Source: Ruminococcus flavefaciens
GTDB taxonomy: Bacteria; Bacillota_A; Clostridia; Oscillospirales; Ruminococcaceae
Direction: 5' to 3'
Assembly: GCA_004556875.1 (NCBI GenBank)
Contig: SFFP01000143.1
Span: 1 to 5,179 of the forward strand
DNA length: 5,179 nt
This document shows, piece after piece, positions 4,949 through 5,179 of the stretch (the stretch's first letter is position 1; each line of letters begins with the position of its first letter). The translations under genes were made by a program, and so were the position numbers. A model generated the notes under the pieces. That model ran no database searches. It worked only from the letters and a program-made list of their open reading frames with translations, and was not told where the DNA came from.

Positions 4949-4985
4949 AGCCCCGGGGAGCGTTTCCTCGGGGCTATATTTTATG
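4949..4985 (+). terminator. Intrinsic terminator of the lysis block (probably bidirectional)
   Basis: AGCCCCGGGG (4949-4958) pairs over 10 bp with CCTCGGGGCT (4966-4975), with one G-T wobble and a 7-nt loop, followed by atatttta. It starts 5 bp after the stop of the last gene. On the opposite strand the same stem is followed by gttctttatt, so it could also stop the leftward transcript from the promoter near 5070-5098. Confidence 0.85.
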
Positions 4986-5003
4986 CCTGTAATATGCCTG
5001 TAA
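4982..5003. repeat. Perfect 11-bp tandem direct repeat
   Basis: tatgcctgtaa occurs at 4982-4992 and again immediately at 4993-5003. The 11-bp period puts both copies on about the same face of the helix, as in paired protein-binding sites. It overlaps the left arm of the inverted repeat that follows. A binding site for an integrase or regulator is possible but unproven. Confidence 0.6.
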
Positions 5004-5028
5004 AATAGTGATTATAGTGCTATTTTAC
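5000..5028. repeat. 9-bp perfect inverted repeat in the end-of-block intergenic region
   Basis: GTAAAATAG (5000-5008) and CTATTTTAC (5020-5028) are exact reverse complements around an 11-nt spacer, tgattatagtg. It is too A/T-rich and lacks a T-run to be a classic terminator. It could be an operator, a recombinase site, or a hairpin in the proposed leftward small RNA. Confidence 0.55.
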
Positions 5029-5069
5029 GAAGAAAAAGTTTAAATAATCCTTAAATTGTTTCGGAGTAT

Positions 5070-5098
5070 AGTATATCGTGAAAAAACGGATTTGTCAA
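5070..5098 (-). promoter_or_regulatory. Near-consensus sigma-70 promoter facing left
   Basis: On the minus strand TTGACA (5098-5093) is followed by a 17-bp spacer and TATACT (5075-5070). The -35 is a perfect match, the spacing is ideal, and the -10 differs from TATAAT in one base. A second TATACT copy directly downstream (5070-5065) shows some redundancy. It is the best promoter-like sequence in the window, and it points at no gene. Confidence 0.7.
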
Positions 5099-5108
5099 GG
5101 CATAAGAA

Positions 5109-5134
5109 AGCCGCTCCTTGTTACGGGAGCGGCT
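5109..5134 (-). terminator. Intrinsic terminator, probably of a leftward gene beyond the right edge
   Basis: AGCCGCTCC (5109-5117) and GGAGCGGCT (5126-5134) form a perfect 9-bp G+C-rich stem with an 8-nt loop. Read leftward it is followed by TTTCTTATG, a better tail than the rightward gagcatttattg. It would isolate the strong leftward promoter just downstream from transcription entering from the right. Confidence 0.7.
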
Positions 5135-5148
5135 GAGCATTTATTGTA

Positions 5149-5178
5149 TTATGTAGTGATGTCAGCAGATGAGGACTC
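5149..5178 (-). CDS. Possible C-terminal end of a leftward gene (partial)
   Basis: On the minus strand one frame entering from the right edge reads ESSSADITT then TAA at 5151-5149, which is 15 bp before the stem of the leftward terminator. The placement fits a gene end, but nine codons are too few to be sure, and another minus-strand frame also meets a stop here. No function can be given. Confidence 0.2.
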   Translation of the reverse strand, partial: ESSSADITT

Positions 5179-5179
5179 G

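Larger units (their letters stand above)
4941..5063 (-). ncRNA. Possible small RNA from an orphan leftward promoter
   Basis: The leftward promoter at 5070-5098 would start RNA near 5063. No ATG-led coding frame lies ahead of it. The transcript would run through the A/T-rich inverted repeat at 5000-5028 and end at the minus-strand reading of the terminator at 4949-4975, for about 110-125 nt. It would thus have two stem-loops, the second with a U-rich tail, a usual layout for a bacterial sRNA. The RNA is inferred only from promoter and terminator, with no family match. The promoter may instead be a leftover from a deleted gene. Confidence 0.3.

Noticed and set aside
4982..5055. CRISPR array
   Set aside because: There are only two 11-bp units with no spacer, and no further copies.
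1220..5179. Direct repeats at the two ends of the phage-like block as attL/attR
   Set aside because: I compared the sequence around 1226 with 4940-5179 and saw no shared core. The aminotransferase does not resume within the window.

Overview
The window looks like gut Clostridia DNA (Lachnospiraceae or Oscillospiraceae type). The basis is strong AGGAGG-type ribosome binding sites, tightly packed co-directional genes, and protein families common in Firmicutes phages and capsule loci. No rRNA, tRNA, CRISPR array or transposase is visible. It splits into two unlike parts joined abruptly near base 1226.

Bases 1-1226 are a surface-polysaccharide locus, visibly richer in G+C than what follows. They hold the last codons of an upstream gene, a family 2 glycosyltransferase (98-1012), and the first 55 codons of a DegT/DnrJ/EryC1/StrS-type sugar aminotransferase (from 1062). 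The aminotransferase breaks off where its core domain should begin and continues in frame into an unrelated ORF6C-like C-terminal domain of the kind found in phage antirepressors.

Bases 1227-4943 read as a compressed prophage, or phage-derived element, with all genes on the + strand. The early-type part holds the ORF6C-like fragment, two small unknown proteins (1567-1770 and 1813-2031, the second with a membrane segment), a 167-residue protein with a possible HTH head and coiled-coil tail (2042-2545), and a DUF3846-like protein (2526-2825). Next is a composite ORF (2828-3241): about 43 unrecognised residues, then about 71 residues matching the N-terminal part of an HK97-like major capsid protein, then an out-of-frame junction into a phage holin that has lost its N-terminus (3171-3488). 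Portal, terminase, most of the capsid, and the head-tail and tail genes are all absent. The lysis end is otherwise well kept: a small phage protein (3488-3766), a sigma-70 region-4-only regulator (3766-4083), an M15-type peptidase endolysin (4096-4656), and a second small protein (4668-4943) paralogous to the first. A strong terminator closes the block.

The last 236 bases contain no + strand gene. They hold an 11-bp perfect tandem repeat, a 9-bp inverted repeat, a near-consensus sigma-70 promoter facing left, and a second terminator. The leftward promoter has no ORF ahead of it before it meets the lysis-operon terminator from behind, so it may make a small RNA of roughly 110-125 nt.

Three gene-to-gene breaks (near 1226, 2955 and 3170) are the dominant oddity. 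Either this is a real prophage that lost its morphogenesis module and sits in a capsule gene, or the contig is mis-assembled. The sequence alone cannot decide. I see no convincing wholly new system. The best leads are the deletion-derived mini-prophage, the orphan promoter and possible sRNA, and the paralogue pair bracketing the regulator and lysin.
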